Shown piece after piece: positions 1-8,027 of a stretch of DNA of 64,000 nt. The stretch comes from Mameliella sp. CS4. Its GTDB lineage: Bacteria > Pseudomonadota > Alphaproteobacteria > Rhodobacterales > Rhodobacteraceae. The notes under the pieces are model-generated. The model ran no database searches. It was not told where the DNA came from and worked only from the letters and a program-made list of their open reading frames with translations. The stretch spans positions 60,644-124,643 of the forward strand of contig NZ_JAHXRQ010000016.1 in the NCBI RefSeq assembly GCF_019392335.1, given 5' to 3'. Position 1 is the first letter of the stretch. Every line of letters starts with the position of its first letter. Made by a program: the position numbers and the translations under genes.

Positions 1-2
1 TC

Positions 3-1172
3 CGTGTTCTCGACCTTTCGCGCATCATGGCCGGCCCCTGGTGCGGCCAGATCCTGGCCGACCTGGGCGCCGACGTCATCAAGGTCGAACGGCTGGGCGC
101 CGGGGACGACACCCGCCGCTGGGGCCCGCCGTTCCTCAAGGACAGCGCGGGCAACACCACCAGGGAGGCCGGGTACTACCTGTCTGTCAACCGCGGCAAA
201 CGCTCGGTCGAGCTGGACCTGAAAACCGAGGAAGGGCGCGATGCCGTCCGCGCCCTGGCACGCGAATCCGACATCCTGCTGGAGAATTTCAAGACCGGCA
301 CGCTGGGCCGCATGGGACTGGGCTATGATGACCTCAAGGAGGTGAATCCGCGCCTGATCTATGCCTCTGTCACCGGCTTTGGCCTGACCGGGCCCCAGGC
401 AAACGACGCCGCCTATGACTTCATGATCCAGGGCATGGGCGGCCTGATGAGCGTCACCGGCGGCCCGGATACGGAACCGGGCGGCGGCCCGCAGAAGGTG
501 GGCGTGCCGATCATCGACATCATGACCGGCATGTATACCGCCATCGGCGCCCTGGCGGCGCTGGCCAACCGCGACCAGACCGGCAAGGGCGATCATATCG
601 ACATCGCCATGCTGGACGTTTCTGTCGCGATGCTGGCGAACCAGGCGATGAACTACCTGATTTCCGGACAGACACCCGCGCGGCGCGGCAATCGTCACCC
701 CAATATCCAACCGCAGAACGTCTACCCGGTGCAGGACGGTTTCATCGTCCTCGCGGTGGGCAACGACAGCCAGTTCGTCCGGTTCTGCGAGGTCATCGGT
801 CAGCCTGCCCTGTCCGATGATCCCAAATTCGCCACCAACGCCGCCCGGGTCGAGAACCTGGAAGAGCTGGAGACGCTGCTGATCGCGGCGCTCGCCGATC
901 GCACGATCACCGCATGGTGCGAGGCCTTTGCCGCGGCGGGTGTGCCCTCCGGCCCGATCAACACCATCGACCGGGTGTTCGAGGAACCGCAGGTCAGGCA
1001 CCGCCAGATGCTGCGCGAGATTCCGCATCCGCTGTCGGGCACGGTCAAGCAGGTGGTCAGCCCGATGAACTTTCGCAACGCGCCGCTGAGTTTCGACAAG
1101 GCGCCGCCGCTGCTGGGCGAACATACCGAAGAGGTGCTGCAGGCACTCGGACTGGGGGAGATGCAGACATGA
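3..1172 (+). CDS. Type III CoA-transferase (CaiB/BaiF family), 5' end outside window
   Basis: The protein moves CoA between carboxylic acids and is cytosolic. The frame is open from the first base, and residues RVLDLSRIMAGPWCGQ match the usual N-terminus of the family, so the start codon lies just before the window. The Rossmann-like GADVIKVERLGAGDD stretch follows. The expected catalytic aspartate is in DIAMLDVSVAM, and a late GEHTEEVLQALG motif is typical of the C-terminus. At least 389 residues are present, close to the usual 380-410. The stop overlaps the next gene's start (ATGA), so the pair is translationally coupled. Neighbouring enoyl-CoA hydratase and thiolase genes suggest it activates an organic acid for beta-oxidation-like breakdown. 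The substrate cannot be told from sequence. Confidence 0.9.
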   Translation, partial: RVLDLSRIMAGPWCGQILADLGADVIKVERLGAGDDTRRWGPPFLKDSAGNTTREAGYYLSVNRGKRSVELDLKTEEGRDAVRALARESDILLENFKTGTLGRMGLGYDDLKEVNPRLIYASVTGFGLTGPQANDAAYDFMIQGMGGLMSVTGGPDTEPGGGPQKVGVPIIDIMTGMYTAIGALAALANRDQTGKGDHIDIAMLDVSVAMLANQAMNYLISGQTPARRGNRHPNIQPQNVYPVQDGFIVLAVGNDSQFVRFCEVIGQPALSDDPKFATNAARVENLEELETLLIAALADRTITAWCEAFAAAGVPSGPINTIDRVFEEPQVRHRQMLREIPHPLSGTVKQVVSPMNFRNAPLSFDKAPPLLGEHTEEVLQALGLGEMQT

Positions 1173-1795
1173 AGAACGGACAGAACACCGCCAGGGTCGA
1201 GGGACGGATCAGCTTTCCCGACCCCGAGACCATGACCGCCGCCCAGCGCGAGGTCTATGACCAGATCATTTCCGGCCCCCGCCGGACCCTGGTCGGGCCG
1301 CTGCGTGCCGCGCTGCACAACCCGGCGCTGGCCGACCGCTGGCAACGCCTGGGCCAGGTGCTGCGGTTCGAGACCTCCTTGCCGACACGCCTGTCGGAAC
1401 TTGCGATCCTTGTCACTGCGCGGCGCTGGAACAGCCGCCTGGAATGGGCCGTCCACGCGCGCGACGCGGACCGGGCCGGTCTTGACCCGGCGGTGGCCGA
1501 GGCGGTCCGTCTTTGCCAGCCGCCCAGCTTCGGCGGGGACGACGAGGCCCGCGAGATCTATGATTTTGCCCGCCAGATCGTGCAGACAGGCGACGTGAGC
1601 GGCGACACCTATGCCGCCATCGTCGCCCGCTGGGGTGAGGTCGGCGCGGTCGAACTGACCGCCGTCATTGGCTATTATTCGCTGGTGGCGATGACACTGA
1701 ACGTCCACCGCATCCCCCTGCCCGAGGGCGTGAGCGCCTCACTTCCCGGCGAGGCCGGTGTGCTGGCCGAGCTTCCGGCACCGGCGGGGGCCTGA
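1169..1795 (+). CDS. Carboxymuconolactone decarboxylase-like protein
   Basis: A 208-residue AhpD/CMD-fold protein. The central segment (ELAILVTARRWN, then EWAVHARDADRAGL) matches the conserved helix pair of carboxymuconolactone decarboxylases. The CxxC redox pair of AhpD is absent, so a peroxidase role is unlikely. A family role in lactone decarboxylation or an unknown acid step is more plausible. The ATG at 1169 overlaps the stop of the CoA-transferase gene. A larger ORF reading through from 914 is rejected because its extra N-terminus is only the transferase gene in another frame. It belongs to the same operon as the downstream flavin reductase and crotonase-like genes. Confidence 0.8.
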   Translation: MKNGQNTARVEGRISFPDPETMTAAQREVYDQIISGPRRTLVGPLRAALHNPALADRWQRLGQVLRFETSLPTRLSELAILVTARRWNSRLEWAVHARDADRAGLDPAVAEAVRLCQPPSFGGDDEAREIYDFARQIVQTGDVSGDTYAAIVARWGEVGAVELTAVIGYYSLVAMTLNVHRIPLPEGVSASLPGEAGVLAELPAPAGA

Positions 1796-1801
1796 GCGAT
1801 C

Positions 1802-2425
1802 ATGTTCCACGACCCCCGGCACGACGCGCATGGGCTGGCGCATGGCCCCTGGATGGCCCTGATCGCCCCCCGCCCCATCGCCTGGATATCAACCGTCTCG
1901 GCGGAGGGGCTGCGCAACCTCGCCCCCTACAGCGCCTTCAACACCGTCGCGTCCAAACCGCCTTTCGTGATGTTTTCCTCCGATGGGCCCAAGGACACAC
2001 TGGCCAACATAGAGGCGACCGGCGAGTTCTGCGTGAACATCCCCGGCGACGACCTGAAAGAGGCGATGAACGCCACCTCCGGCAGCTACCCGCCAGAGGT
2101 GGACGAATTCGCCATCGCCGGCGTCACCCCCGCCCCCTGTACCAATATCGCCGCCCCGCGCGTGGCAGAGGCCCCGATCTCGATCGAATGCCGTCTGAAC
2201 CAGATCGTGAGGCTTACCCCTTCCACCGGCGCCCCCTGCCACAACCGCGTGGTTTTCGGAGAGGCCGTCGGCATCCACATCGCCGACCGAATCCTGCGGG
2301 ACGGCAAGATCGCCACGGACCTGCTGCGCCCGCTCGCGCGGCTGGGATACCGCGACTACTGCACCGTGACAGAGACATTCGAGATGATCCGCCCGCAGGT
2401 GGAGCAGACAGGCACGAGGACCTGA
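1802..2425 (+). CDS. Flavin reductase family (FMN-binding split barrel) protein
   Basis: A 207-residue protein. The N-terminal part (ALIAPRPIAWIST, then NLAPYSAFN) is the signature of the flavin-reductase-like split barrel, which binds FMN and reduces it with NAD(P)H or serves as an FMN oxidoreductase. The segment ATGEFCVNIPGDDL fits the same fold. The length is normal (about 200). It starts 6 bp after the preceding gene, so the same operon is likely. No partner monooxygenase is present in the window; either one lies upstream or this protein acts alone on an intermediate. Substrate unknown. Confidence 0.85.
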   Translation: MFHDPRHDAHGLAHGPWMALIAPRPIAWISTVSAEGLRNLAPYSAFNTVASKPPFVMFSSDGPKDTLANIEATGEFCVNIPGDDLKEAMNATSGSYPPEVDEFAIAGVTPAPCTNIAAPRVAEAPISIECRLNQIVRLTPSTGAPCHNRVVFGEAVGIHIADRILRDGKIATDLLRPLARLGYRDYCTVTETFEMIRPQVEQTGTRT

Positions 2426-2430
2426 CGACC

Positions 2431-3195
2431 ATGAGCCACGAAACCCTGACCCTGGAGGTCAGCGACCATATCGCCACCCTCACCATCACCCGCCCCCCGG
2501 TGAACGCCCAGAACAACCGCTTTCGCGACGATCTGGTCGAGGTGGTGGATGCGCTTGGCGACCGGTCGGATGTACGCGCCATCGTGATCACCGGCGCGGG
2601 CAAGGCCTTTTCCGCGGGCGCCGACCTGTCCGAACGTCCGCCCCAGGACCCCGGCCACTACACCGCGCATAATCGCCGCGTGCGGGCCAGCTTTGACTGC
2701 CTGCTGGAATGTCCCAAGCCGATCATCGCCGCCGTCAACGGCGCGGCCATCGGCGCGGGCTGTGTGACTGCGCTCTGCTGTGACATCATCGTGACTTCCG
2801 AAAAGGGCTTTCTGCAAATGACCGAGGTCATGGTCGGCCTCGCCGGGGGCGTGGCCCATGTGCGGCGCCACTTCGGGGAAAGCGACGCGCGCTTGATGAT
2901 CTACACCGCCCGCCGCGTCTATGGCCCCGAGCTGTTGCGCATGAACGTGGCCTCGGCCTGTGTCGCGCCAGAGGATCTGATGGCAACCGCGCGCGGCATG
3001 GCCACCGACATCGCCCGGGCCAGCCCCTCGGCCGCGCGTGCGGCCAAGAAGAGCTTTCAGGTGACGGAAGGCCTGTCGATCTACGAAGGCTACCGGTTCG
3101 AACAGGGCCAGACCAAGGCGCTGTCCACCTCCGAGGATACCGCAGAGGCGATGGCGGCCTTCCGCGAAAAGCGCGCGCCGGTCTTCAAAGGCTGA
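2431..3195 (+). CDS. Enoyl-CoA hydratase/isomerase (crotonase) family protein, one catalytic Glu missing
   Basis: A 254-residue crotonase-fold protein. The oxyanion-hole segment AGKAFSAGADLSE is near residue 55 and the second one, AAIGAGC, near residue 105. In canonical hydratases the residue after GGGC is glutamate; here the segment reads GAGCVTALCCD, with valine. The second catalytic glutamate appears to be kept (QMTEVMVGLAGG). This suggests a decarboxylase, hydrolase or isomerase activity rather than simple hydration, or altered mechanism. The ATG at 2431 lies 5 bp after the flavin reductase stop; a longer reading from 2188 is an out-of-frame extension into that gene. It is the last gene of the first acyl-CoA operon. 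Confidence 0.85.
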   Translation: MSHETLTLEVSDHIATLTITRPPVNAQNNRFRDDLVEVVDALGDRSDVRAIVITGAGKAFSAGADLSERPPQDPGHYTAHNRRVRASFDCLLECPKPIIAAVNGAAIGAGCVTALCCDIIVTSEKGFLQMTEVMVGLAGGVAHVRRHFGESDARLMIYTARRVYGPELLRMNVASACVAPEDLMATARGMATDIARASPSAARAAKKSFQVTEGLSIYEGYRFEQGQTKALSTSEDTAEAMAAFREKRAPVFKG

Positions 3196-3348
3196 GCGGC
3201 CCGGGGCGCTGCCGCCGGGCAGGTTCGACACACCAGTCTGCCCGCCTCTCCGTTCGGGCTTGCGGCCAAAGCGGTTCTTGCGCAATGGCCTTCCCGGGAA
3301 TTCCGGAATAAGACGTCCGGCAAAGTTTCATCGCGCGGGAAGACCACC

Positions 3349-5190
3349 ATGATACCCTATCGCTCAAAGACATCGACTTCCGGACGCAACATGGCCGGCG
3401 CCCGGGCCCTGTGGCGCGCCACGGGGATGAAGGACGGCGACTTCGGCAAGCCGATCATCGCCATCGTCAACTCCTTTACCCAGTTCGTGCCCGGCCACGT
3501 CCACCTCAAGGACCTCGGCCAGATGGTCGCCCGCGAGGTCGAGGCGGCGGGCGGTGTCGCCAAGGAATTCAACACCATCGCCGTCGACGATGGCATCGCG
3601 ATGGGCCACGACGGCATGCTCTACTCGCTGCCCTCGCGCGAGATCATCGCCGACAGCGTGGAATACATGGTCAACGCGCATTGCGCGGATGCCATGATCT
3701 GCATTTCCAACTGCGACAAGATCACGCCCGGCATGCTGATGGCGGCGATGCGGGTCGATATCCCCGCAATCTTCGTCTCCGGCGGCCCGATGGAGGCCGG
3801 CAAGGTCAATGTCGATGGCAAGGACATCGCGGTCGACCTGGTGGACGCGATGGTGCAGGCGGCGAACCCCGACCTGAGCGATGAACAAGTCAATGCCTTC
3901 GAGGTCAACGCCTGCCCGACCTGCGGGTCCTGTTCCGGCATGTTCACCGCCAACTCGATGAACTGCCTGGCCGAGGCCCTGGGCCTTGCTCTCCCCGGGA
4001 ACGGCTCGACCCTGGCCACCCACGCCGACCGCAAGGCGCTGTTCCTGGAGGCCGGGCGCCGGATCGTGGACCTGGCCAAGCGCCACTACGAGGGCGGCGA
4101 CCCATCGGTCACGCCGCGCGGGATCGCCACCCATGCCGCCTTTCAAAACGCGATGGCGCTCGACATCGCGATGGGCGGATCCACGAACACGGTCCTGCAC
4201 CTGCTGGCCATCGCCCGCGAGGCGGAGGTGGACTTTACACTGGACGACATGGACCGGTTGAGCCGGAGCACGCCCTGCCTGTGCAAGGTCGCGCCTGCGG
4301 TGGGCGACGTGCACATGGAAGACGTGCATCGCGCCGGTGGCATTTTCGGCATCCTCGGGCAGCTTGACGATGCAGGGCTGATCAACCGCGACGTTTCCAC
4401 CGTCCATGTGCCGACCATCGGCGAGGCCATCGACCAGTGGGACATTGCGCGCACCAAGGATAACAAGGTGCACGAACTGTTCAGCGCCGCCCCGGGCGGT
4501 GTCCGCACGACAGAGGCCTTCAGCCAGGCCAGCCGCTATCGCAGCCTCGACACGGACCGCCAGAACGGCGTCATCCGGTCCAGGGAACATGCCTTCAGCC
4601 AGGATGGCGGGCTGGCCGTGCTGTTCGGCAACATCGCGCAGGAAGGCTGCGTGGTGAAAACCGCAGGCGTGGACGACAGCATCCTGAAATTCAGCGGACC
4701 CGCCAAGGTCTGCGAGAGCCAGGACGAGGCGGTGAACCGCATTCTCGGCAAGGAGATCCAGGCCGGTGACGTGGTCATCATCCGCTACGAAGGCCCGCGG
4801 GGCGGACCGGGGATGCAGGAAATGCTCTACCCGACCAGCTATCTGAAAGCGATGAAGCTGGGCAAGGCCTGCGCCCTGATCACCGACGGTCGTTTCTCCG
4901 GCGGCACCTCCGGTCTGTCGATTGGCCACGTGTCGCCAGAGGCGGCAGAAGGCGGCAACATCGGCCTGCTGGTCGAAGGCGACATCATCGAGATCGACAT
5001 CCCCAACCGGACGATCAACGTGGCGCTCAGCGATGACGAGCTTGCGGCACGCCGGGCCGAGATGGAGGCCAAGGGCGACGCCGCCTGGAAGCCCGCCAAG
5101 CCGCGCAAGCGCAAGGTCAGCCGCGCGCTCAAGGCCTATGCCTCGCTGGTGGCCAATGCCAGCCACGGCGCTGTCCGGCTGGACCCGTGA
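3349..5190 (+). CDS. ilvD: Dihydroxy-acid dehydratase
   Basis: Dehydrates 2,3-dihydroxy-3-methylbutanoate and the isoleucine analogue to 2-keto acids in branched-chain amino acid synthesis. At 613 residues it is close to E. coli IlvD. Fe-S ligand motifs are clear: ISNCDKITPGML near residue 122 and NACPTCGSCSGMFTANS near residue 187. The Mg2+/C-terminal region has ITDGRFSGGTSGLSIGH. The CDKITPG form, rather than CDKTTP, favours IlvD over sugar-acid dehydratases. Spacing of 153 bp from the preceding gene, and a strong terminator after it, suggest its own transcript. In this neighbourhood it may be housekeeping, or it may serve a related hydroxy acid. Confidence 0.93.
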   Translation: MIPYRSKTSTSGRNMAGARALWRATGMKDGDFGKPIIAIVNSFTQFVPGHVHLKDLGQMVAREVEAAGGVAKEFNTIAVDDGIAMGHDGMLYSLPSREIIADSVEYMVNAHCADAMICISNCDKITPGMLMAAMRVDIPAIFVSGGPMEAGKVNVDGKDIAVDLVDAMVQAANPDLSDEQVNAFEVNACPTCGSCSGMFTANSMNCLAEALGLALPGNGSTLATHADRKALFLEAGRRIVDLAKRHYEGGDPSVTPRGIATHAAFQNAMALDIAMGGSTNTVLHLLAIAREAEVDFTLDDMDRLSRSTPCLCKVAPAVGDVHMEDVHRAGGIFGILGQLDDAGLINRDVSTVHVPTIGEAIDQWDIARTKDNKVHELFSAAPGGVRTTEAFSQASRYRSLDTDRQNGVIRSREHAFSQDGGLAVLFGNIAQEGCVVKTAGVDDSILKFSGPAKVCESQDEAVNRILGKEIQAGDVVIIRYEGPRGGPGMQEMLYPTSYLKAMKLGKACALITDGRFSGGTSGLSIGHVSPEAAEGGNIGLLVEGDIIEIDIPNRTINVALSDDELAARRAEMEAKGDAAWKPAKPRKRKVSRALKAYASLVANASHGAVRLDP

Positions 5191-5215
5191 TCGCCTGAGC
5201 CTGCTGGAAACAGAT

Positions 5216-5247
5216 GCGCCCCGAACCGGACTGCCGGTTCGGGGCGC
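5216..5247. terminator. Rho-independent terminator between convergent ilvD and GntR gene
   Basis: A perfect 14-bp inverted repeat, GCGCCCCGAACCGG at 5216-5229 and CCGGTTCGGGGCGC at 5234-5247, with a 4-nt loop, followed on the plus strand by GTTTCCTTT. It sits between two converging genes (stops at 5190 and 5287) and can serve both. Confidence 0.85.
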
Positions 5248-5286
5248 GTTTCCTTTGAACGGACGGGATCGCACGGAGCTGCTCCG

Positions 5287-6039
5287 CTACCGCAGTTTGA
5301 CCTCTATCTTCATCATGTCGCCGCGATAGATGCCATTGGCCAGCATGATGATATCGCCATTCTGGTTGACCACCGTCCGTTGCACACGGGCAATCGGATC
5401 GCCGATCGAGATGTTCAGTTGCGAGGCGGTTTCAAGGTCCGCCGCGCCGATGGTGACGATCTGGTTTGCGTTCACCACCGTCTGCCCGGGCAGATCCGCC
5501 ACCAGCCGCATGGCCGTGACCTTGGTGTAATTCTCTTCCGGGATCAGATCGCAGATGCGTTCATCAACGTAGACATCCGCCAGCAGAAAAGCCTGGTCAT
5601 CGCGGCTATGACGGCGCTTGAGGTGCCGGTAGGCCGGTGCGGCATTGCCGATGTCGCCATCATGGCGGGGCAGTTGCGCGCCGCGTTCATCGCCCAGGAT
5701 CTCGATCACCGCGTTGTCGCGCGCGATCAGCAGGCCGGTCCAGTCCGTCTTGACCTCGCACCAGAGGTCGCGCTTGGGCTGTTCGACGACAAAGGTGCCC
5801 TTGGCGCGGTAGCGCTCGATCAGGCCTTCTTTTTCGAGAATGTCCAGCGACTGCCGGATCGTCATCGTCGCCACGCCGCATTGATCGGCCAGCTCCTTGA
5901 CCGTGGGGATCTTGTCCCCCACGTCCCATTCGCCGGTTTCGATCCGCTGGCGAAACAGGCTGGCAAGCTGGATGTATCGCGACACATTGCTTTTTTGCAG
6001 AGCCTTCACGGTCGCATTTTCAGACTTCATACCGGTCAT
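5287..6039 (-). CDS. GntR-family (HutC/UTRA) transcriptional regulator
   Basis: A 250-residue repressor-type regulator. Residues 20-90 form a GntR winged helix (IPTVKELADQCGVATMTIRQ, then LIERYRAKGTFV). The C-terminal half is a UTRA ligand domain that would bind a small acid or its CoA ester. The ATG at 6039 was chosen over one at 6066 because AAAGAGGG lies a suitable distance upstream of it. It is a clear paralogue of the regulator at 10240-11001: both share the GTFV-x-x-x-P-x-RD-x-WC linker and an ending with RGD. It is divergent from nothing adjacent and precedes the GST-thiolase genes on the same strand in the distal direction. Confidence 0.9.
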   Translation of the reverse strand: MTGMKSENATVKALQKSNVSRYIQLASLFRQRIETGEWDVGDKIPTVKELADQCGVATMTIRQSLDILEKEGLIERYRAKGTFVVEQPKRDLWCEVKTDWTGLLIARDNAVIEILGDERGAQLPRHDGDIGNAAPAYRHLKRRHSRDDQAFLLADVYVDERICDLIPEENYTKVTAMRLVADLPGQTVVNANQIVTIGAADLETASQLNISIGDPIARVQRTVVNQNGDIIMLANGIYRGDMMKIEVKLR

Positions 6040-6065
6040 CGCGCCCTCTTTGCCACAGTCCTGCA

Positions 6066-6094
6066 AGAATAGAGCGAGCGGGGCACCACTTCAA
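6066..6094 (-). promoter_or_regulatory. Candidate promoter of the first GntR gene
   Basis: On the minus strand TTGAAG (complement of 6089-6094) and TATTCT (complement of 6066-6071) are separated by 17 bp, giving an expected start about 20 nt before the ATG at 6039. Immediately upstream (6096-6112) is an AT-rich block containing CTAGCTTTAT, which resembles AGCTAT blocks near the tct and AbrB promoters. Predicted only from consensus. Confidence 0.4.
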
Positions 6095-6160
6095 TCAATA
6101 AAGCTAGTTTTTAGATCAAGCGCCTGGGCGCGGCAACCTCGGCCGCACCCGGGCACGGGG

Positions 6161-6820
6161 TCAGAACGACAGGTGGCCCAGGGTGATCTCGTTCTCGCCC
6201 TCGCCTTGGTCGTTGACCACCGGGTTTGCGTCAACGGAAGGGCGCGCCACCATTTCGGCCTCCCAGTTGGCCAGCGCCGGGAAATGCCCGCGCCAGCCGC
6301 AATCCGGCCAGCGGAAATCCAGCTGCCCCAACGCACAGATCACCGCCACATGACCGATCCCGAAATCTGCCGCTGTCAGGCCCGGAACCTCGGCCTCCAG
6401 CCGTGCCATCGCGGCGCGGACCTTGACCTGCCATCCCCCTGTCACCGCCTCCCAGGAGCCGGTTTCTCGGGTCAGTTCGGTCCGCCAGAGGAGCAGGATA
6501 TCCGTCAGCCCGTCGCCCAGCGCCTGCCAGGCCAGGTGATCCATCCGCGCCGACGGCTCCGACGGAAACAGCGCGGTCCCCGCCCGCAGGTCGAGGTATT
6601 CGCAGATCACCCGGCTGTCGAACAGCGCCTTGCCCTCTTCGGTGGTCAGGGTCGGGATCTTGCCCAGCGGGTTGTCCGCCATGACCGCCTCGTTCGGCGG
6701 CAGCGGCATGGCCACAACGGACCGTACCCGCTCCACCTGTTCGGCCAGGCCGGTTTCCTCCAACACGATCAAGACTTTGCGCACAAAAGGAGAGCGCGGC
6801 GACCAATGCAGTTTCATCAT
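6161..6820 (-). CDS. Glutathione S-transferase family protein
   Basis: A 219-residue cytosolic GST. The N-terminal thioredoxin fold begins KLHWSPRSPFVRKVLIVLEE, with a serine-containing start as in many bacterial GSTs. The glutathione contact segment is NPLGKIPTLTTEEGKALFDS, followed by ICEYLD. The C-terminal helical domain has LTAADFGIGHVAV, matching the conserved N-capping and aspartate motif. The start at 6820 lies 1 bp past the thiolase stop, so it is the last gene of the acyl-CoA operon 9379-6161. A longer 273-residue reading only adds thiolase sequence out of frame. A maleylacetoacetate-isomerase-like or detoxification role is possible. Confidence 0.88.
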   Translation of the reverse strand: MMKLHWSPRSPFVRKVLIVLEETGLAEQVERVRSVVAMPLPPNEAVMADNPLGKIPTLTTEEGKALFDSRVICEYLDLRAGTALFPSEPSARMDHLAWQALGDGLTDILLLWRTELTRETGSWEAVTGGWQVKVRAAMARLEAEVPGLTAADFGIGHVAVICALGQLDFRWPDCGWRGHFPALANWEAEMVARPSVDANPVVNDQGEGENEITLGHLSF

Positions 6821-6821
6821 C

Positions 6822-8027
6822 TCAAGCGGCCTCCAAGCCGATGGCAATTCCCTGTCCCACGCCGATGCACATGGTGGCAAGCGCACGGTTCCCCTCGCCC
6901 CGCGCAAGTGCGCGGGCCGCGGTGCCGGTGATCCGGGCCCCCGACATGCCCAGCGGATGCCCCAACGCAATGGCCCCGCCACGCGGGTTCACATGATCCG
7001 CGTCATCCGGCAGGCCAAGGCGCCGCAAGACCGCAAGTGCTTGCGAGGCAAAGGCCTCGTTCAGTTCCACAAGGTCGAAATCCGCGGGCGTCAGCCCCAG
7101 CTGCGCGCAGAGTTTTTCCGTCGCGGGCGCCGGTCCCATCCCCATGATGCGCGGCGCAACACCGGCGGTGGCCCCGCCCGTGATCCGCGCCAGCGGTGTC
7201 AGCCCGTGGCGCGTGACACCGGCCTCGGTGGCCAGGATCAGCGCCGCCGCGCCATCGTTCACGCCGGAAGCATTGCCCGCCGTGACCGAGCCGCCCTCAA
7301 GGAAAGGCGTCGGCAACTTGCCCAGCTTGTCCAGCGTCGAGGCGCGCGGATGCTCGTCCGTGTCAAAGACCAGCGGATCGCCCCGCCGCTGCGGCACCTC
7401 TACCGGGACGATCTCTTCGCCCAGCACGCCCGAGGCGAGGGCCACCGCCGCGCGTTCTTGCGAACGCAGCGAAAAGGCGTCCTGGTCGGCGCGCGAGATG
7501 CCGAAATCGGCGGCCACGTTCTCGGCGGTTTCAGGCATCGACTCCGTCCCGTAGAACCGCTGCATCACAGGGTTGATGAACCGCCAGCCGATGGTCGTGT
7601 CCTCAACACTATTTGCCCTCGAAAAGGGAGTGGTCGCCTTGGGCATGACAAAGGGTGCACGGCTCATGCTCTCGACCCCGCCGGCGATGGCAAGATCCCC
7701 CTCGCCCAGGGCCAGCCGCCGCCAGGCCGACAGAACCGCGTCCATGCCGGACCCGCACAGACGGTTGATCGTCGTACCGGACACCGTCTCGGGCAGTCCG
7801 GCCAGCAAGAGCGACATGCGCGCGACGCTGCGGTTGTCCTCACCCGCCTGGTTGGCGCAGCCATAGACCACGTCCACCACCTCGGCCCAATCTATCGCCG
7901 GGTGCCGGTCCTGCAGCGCCCTCAAAGGCAAGGCGCCAAGATCATCGGCACGGATACCCGACAGGCTGCCGCCGTAGCCGCCGATAGGTGTTCGGACATA
8001 GTCGCAGATATAGACAGGCTGCATCAT
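6822..8027 (-). CDS. Acetyl-CoA acyltransferase, 3-oxoadipyl-CoA thiolase-like
   Basis: A 401-residue thiolase that cleaves a 3-oxoacyl-CoA with CoA. The nucleophilic cysteine is in TTINRLCGSGMDA, the histidine in GGAIALGHPLGMSGA, and the second cysteine in TMCIGVGQG. The N-terminal CDYVRTPIGGYGG and the stretch YGCANQAGEDNRSVARM closely resemble PcaF of the beta-ketoadipate pathway, as does DTTIGWRFINP. No other pca gene is nearby, so the symbol is withheld. It overlaps the preceding FadJ-like gene by 4 bp (start 8027, stop of the previous gene 8024) and forms a beta-oxidation-type unit with it. Confidence 0.92.
   Translation of the reverse strand: MMQPVYICDYVRTPIGGYGGSLSGIRADDLGALPLRALQDRHPAIDWAEVVDVVYGCANQAGEDNRSVARMSLLLAGLPETVSGTTINRLCGSGMDAVLSAWRRLALGEGDLAIAGGVESMSRAPFVMPKATTPFSRANSVEDTTIGWRFINPVMQRFYGTESMPETAENVAADFGISRADQDAFSLRSQERAAVALASGVLGEEIVPVEVPQRRGDPLVFDTDEHPRASTLDKLGKLPTPFLEGGSVTAGNASGVNDGAAALILATEAGVTRHGLTPLARITGGATAGVAPRIMGMGPAPATEKLCAQLGLTPADFDLVELNEAFASQALAVLRRLGLPDDADHVNPRGGAIALGHPLGMSGARITGTAARALARGEGNRALATMCIGVGQGIAIGLEAA

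Noticed and set aside
3196..3348. Possible leader peptide or riboswitch ahead of ilvD
   Set aside because: No run of branched-chain codons in a short frame and no recognisable riboswitch core.
3364..5274. Minus-strand open frame of 636 codons opposite ilvD
   Set aside because: Composition is that of an antisense frame; IlvD motifs are complete on the plus strand.
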